Below, in pieces: positions 6,487 through 7,945 of a stretch of DNA of 7,945 bases. The position numbers were made by a program, and so were the translations under genes. The number at the start of each line of letters is the position of its first letter. Within the stretch, counting starts at the first letter, position 1. The notes under the pieces were generated by a model. It was given only the letters and a program-made list of their open reading frames with translations. It had not been told where the DNA came from and did no database searches. The stretch is from CAZPUI01 sp964415525 (GTDB lineage: Bacteria > Acidobacteriota > Holophagae > Holophagales > Holophagaceae), in assembly GCA_964415525.1 (NCBI GenBank), contig CAYQAS010000164.1:1-7945 (forward strand), given 5' to 3'.

Positions 6487-6768
6487 ATGCTCGCCTGGAT
6501 GCTCCACCGCCGACGAAAGGATCCGGACCAGGATCCGCGGGAACGCTCCCTCTGGGGCGATCTGATTTCCCTCGGGATGGTGTTCCCGCTCTGCATCGTG
6601 CTTGGCTACTACGGCGGGGGATGGCTCGGCGCCAAGCTCGGTTTTCCTGAAACGGGCAAGCTGGTGGGGTTGGCTTGGGGGATCGCCGCGGCTTTCTGGG
6701 AACTCTACAAAGTCACCAAAAAACTGGAGCGGGCCGATTCCAAGCACGATGGAGACAACACACCATGA
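6487..6768 (+). CDS. atpZ: AtpZ-like protein (ATPase gene 1 family), Fo assembly factor
   Basis: A 93-residue small membrane protein with two predicted helices (about 26-47 and 58-74), joined by a Gly-rich turn GYYGGGWLGAKLG and ending in AAAFWELYKVTKKL. This is the usual layout of the AtpZ/ATPase_gene1 family, found at the head of Fo operons together with AtpI and linked to c-ring assembly or ion supply. The N terminus is basic and the C-terminal tail is hydrophilic. The ATG at 6487 has no Shine-Dalgarno nearby (closest AGGA is 17 bases away). A second in-frame ATG at 6499 is no better supported. The TGA overlaps the atpI ATG by two bases, so the pair is probably translationally coupled. Confidence 0.8.
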   Translation: MLAWMLHRRRKDPDQDPRERSLWGDLISLGMVFPLCIVLGYYGGGWLGAKLGFPETGKLVGLAWGIAAAFWELYKVTKKLERADSKHDGDNTP

Positions 6769-7151
6769 CCACCGTGAACGAGGGCCAGTTGCACTTGGCC
6801 TGGATTGCACGGTTCCAGTTGGCCCTTCTGGGCGCGGGGACGCTGCTCTGGCTGCTGCGGTCGAAGTCAGCCGCAGGTGCATTCCTGCTGACAGGTGTTC
6901 TCAGTGTTGCCTTCTGGCATCTACACAGCTTCCTCGTTGGCCGGATGCTGACGCCTTCCGTTCGCAGACGGTGGTTTTACGCGGTTTTAGTGGTGGGCAA
7001 ACTGGCTTTGCTCACCTTCGGAGCGCGTGCCATCATGACCTGCTTTCCGACGGAGACGATTCCCTTCACGGCCGGCATCCTACTGTTCATCGGCGGCATT
7101 CTCCTCGAGGCGGGACGGTTGGTTATCCAGCCGGGACCCGAGGGCGAGTGA
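6765..7151 (+). CDS. atpI: ATP synthase subunit I (AtpI)
   Basis: A 128-residue membrane protein with four predicted helices (about residues 14-32, 37-55, 72-92 and 99-115), as in the ATP synthase I family, an accessory that helps c-ring assembly and is not part of the final enzyme. Sequence conservation in this family is low; the call relies on helix number, size and position between atpZ and atpB. The ATG at 6765 is preferred: it overlaps the atpZ stop as ATGA and has GGAGA (6751-6755) 9 bases upstream. The frame is open further back to 6675, but that part lies inside atpZ and encodes a hydrophilic stretch unlike the family. Confidence 0.8.
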   Translation: MTTVNEGQLHLAWIARFQLALLGAGTLLWLLRSKSAAGAFLLTGVLSVAFWHLHSFLVGRMLTPSVRRRWFYAVLVVGKLALLTFGARAIMTCFPTETIPFTAGILLFIGGILLEAGRLVIQPGPEGE

Positions 7152-7174
7152 ACCGAAACCACCGGGACTGAACC

Positions 7175-7906
7175 ATGGAACACCACGCGTCGTACCTCTC
7201 CACCCTCCTCACGAATCTGTTGCACCTAGCGCGTCATGCGGACCCGAGCTTCGCGCACGGGATGCCGCTGTCGGTGCTCGAGCGCTATGACCACCTGCTG
7301 GCGGTTGTGCTGGCGGCACTCATGGCGATCGTGCTCACGGCCATCGCCCGTCGGCGCCTCGTCATGGTGCCTGGCCCCTGGCAGCAAGTCGGTGAGTTCG
7401 CTGTCAGCTTCGTGCGCAACATGGTGGCGGACAACATCGAGCATCACCCCGACCGCTACCTGCCGCTGGTGGGTACCCTCGGAATCTTCATCCTGCTCAA
7501 CAACCTCTTCGGCCTGACTCCTGGCGTGCCTTCCGGCACGGCGAACTGGAACGTCACCATTGGCTGCGCCCTGGTGGTGTTCTTCTACTACAACTGGCAT
7601 GGGATGAAGGAGCAGGGCGTCGGGAAGTACTGGATGCACTTTGGCGGCCCCATCTGGTGGCTGTTCCCGCTCATGTTCCCCCTCGAGATCCTGGGCCTGC
7701 TCTCCCGCATCCTCAGCCATAGCTTGCGTCTCTTCGGCAACATCGCGGGCGAACACACGGTGAGCCTGATCTTCTTTGGCTTGGTTCCCCTCTTCGTGCC
7801 GGTGCCGCTGATGGTCATGGGCCTCTTCTTCGGCATGATCCAGGCCTTTGTGTTCATCATGCTGGCGACCATTTACATCTCCGGTGCCGTCGCTCACGAA
7901 CATTGA
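7175..7906 (+). CDS. atpB: F-type ATP synthase subunit a (AtpB)
   Basis: A 243-residue integral membrane subunit a of the Fo motor, which forms the two proton half-channels against the c ring. The diagnostic helix reads SHSLRLFGNIAGEHTVSL, with the essential Arg at residue 185 (E. coli Arg210) and Glu193 close to the E. coli Glu219 position, though one residue nearer the Arg. The last helix MIQAFVFIMLATIYIS holds Gln223, matching E. coli Gln252. The position of E. coli His245 is Gly216 here, with His194 next to Glu193 instead. An early helix contains YLPLVGTLGIFILLNNLFGLTPG, the usual conserved N-terminal segment. The protein is shorter than E. coli AtpB (271). The start ATG at 7175 has only a weak GGGA upstream, and the gap to atpI is 23 bp. 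The TGA is followed by 39 bases with no visible gene start; atpE is expected beyond. Confidence 0.96.
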   Translation: MEHHASYLSTLLTNLLHLARHADPSFAHGMPLSVLERYDHLLAVVLAALMAIVLTAIARRRLVMVPGPWQQVGEFAVSFVRNMVADNIEHHPDRYLPLVGTLGIFILLNNLFGLTPGVPSGTANWNVTIGCALVVFFYYNWHGMKEQGVGKYWMHFGGPIWWLFPLMFPLEILGLLSRILSHSLRLFGNIAGEHTVSLIFFGLVPLFVPVPLMVMGLFFGMIQAFVFIMLATIYISGAVAHEH

Positions 7907-7945
7907 TTCGTTTTCACTCGGGATGTCGGGATTCCGAACCCCGCG

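Noticed and set aside
6675..6764. Upstream extension of the atpI frame
   Set aside because: It lies inside atpZ, is hydrophilic, and the ATG at 6765 has both a ribosome site and the stop/start overlap typical of coupled genes.

Overview
The window is a GC-rich bacterial chromosome segment devoted to energy conservation. It holds the end of a complex I (NADH:quinone oxidoreductase) operon and the start of an ATP synthase Fo operon, with a ferredoxin/flavodoxin-NADP+ reductase gene and a two-gene signalling insert between them. The gene set and protein style (NuoL and NuoM with His-rich soluble parts, a long Fpr, separate atpZ-atpI-atpB genes) suggest a Gram-negative such as an Acidobacteriota (Holophagae/Geothrix-like) or deltaproteobacterial relative. 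That placement is an impression from protein style only and was not tested. No mobile elements, CRISPR arrays, tRNA or rRNA genes were seen.

Layout. (1) 1-4071, plus strand: 3' part of nuoL, then nuoM (with an unusual His-rich repeat tail) and nuoN. These are the three antiporter-like proton-pumping membrane subunits of complex I. nuoM and nuoN overlap by one base (ATGA), and nuoN's Shine-Dalgarno lies inside the nuoM tail codons. (2) 4168-4980, plus strand: fpr, with its own ribosome binding site, 96 bp after nuoN. It is closed by a perfect 14-bp hairpin at 4996-5027. (3) 5030-6422, minus strand: a LytTR-family response regulator with all receiver residues intact (5637-6422), followed 130 bp downstream by a small receiver-like protein that seems to have lost the phosphorylation site and other key residues (5030-5506). 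(4) 6487-7906, plus strand: atpZ, atpI and atpB, the front of an Fo operon, divergent from the LytTR gene across only 64 bp. The last 39 bases hold no recognisable gene; atpE would be expected next.

How the parts fit. Complex I generates the proton-motive force that the AtpB-containing synthase uses, and Fpr interconverts NADPH and reduced ferredoxin/flavodoxin, so the window brings together pmf generation, pmf use and low-potential electron exchange. The regulator sits back-to-back with the atp operon and is a reasonable, untested, candidate for controlling it or itself. Most of the content is ordinary core metabolism. The points that most deserve a second look are the degenerate receiver protein, the NuoM His-repeat tail and the divergent regulator/ATP-synthase arrangement.
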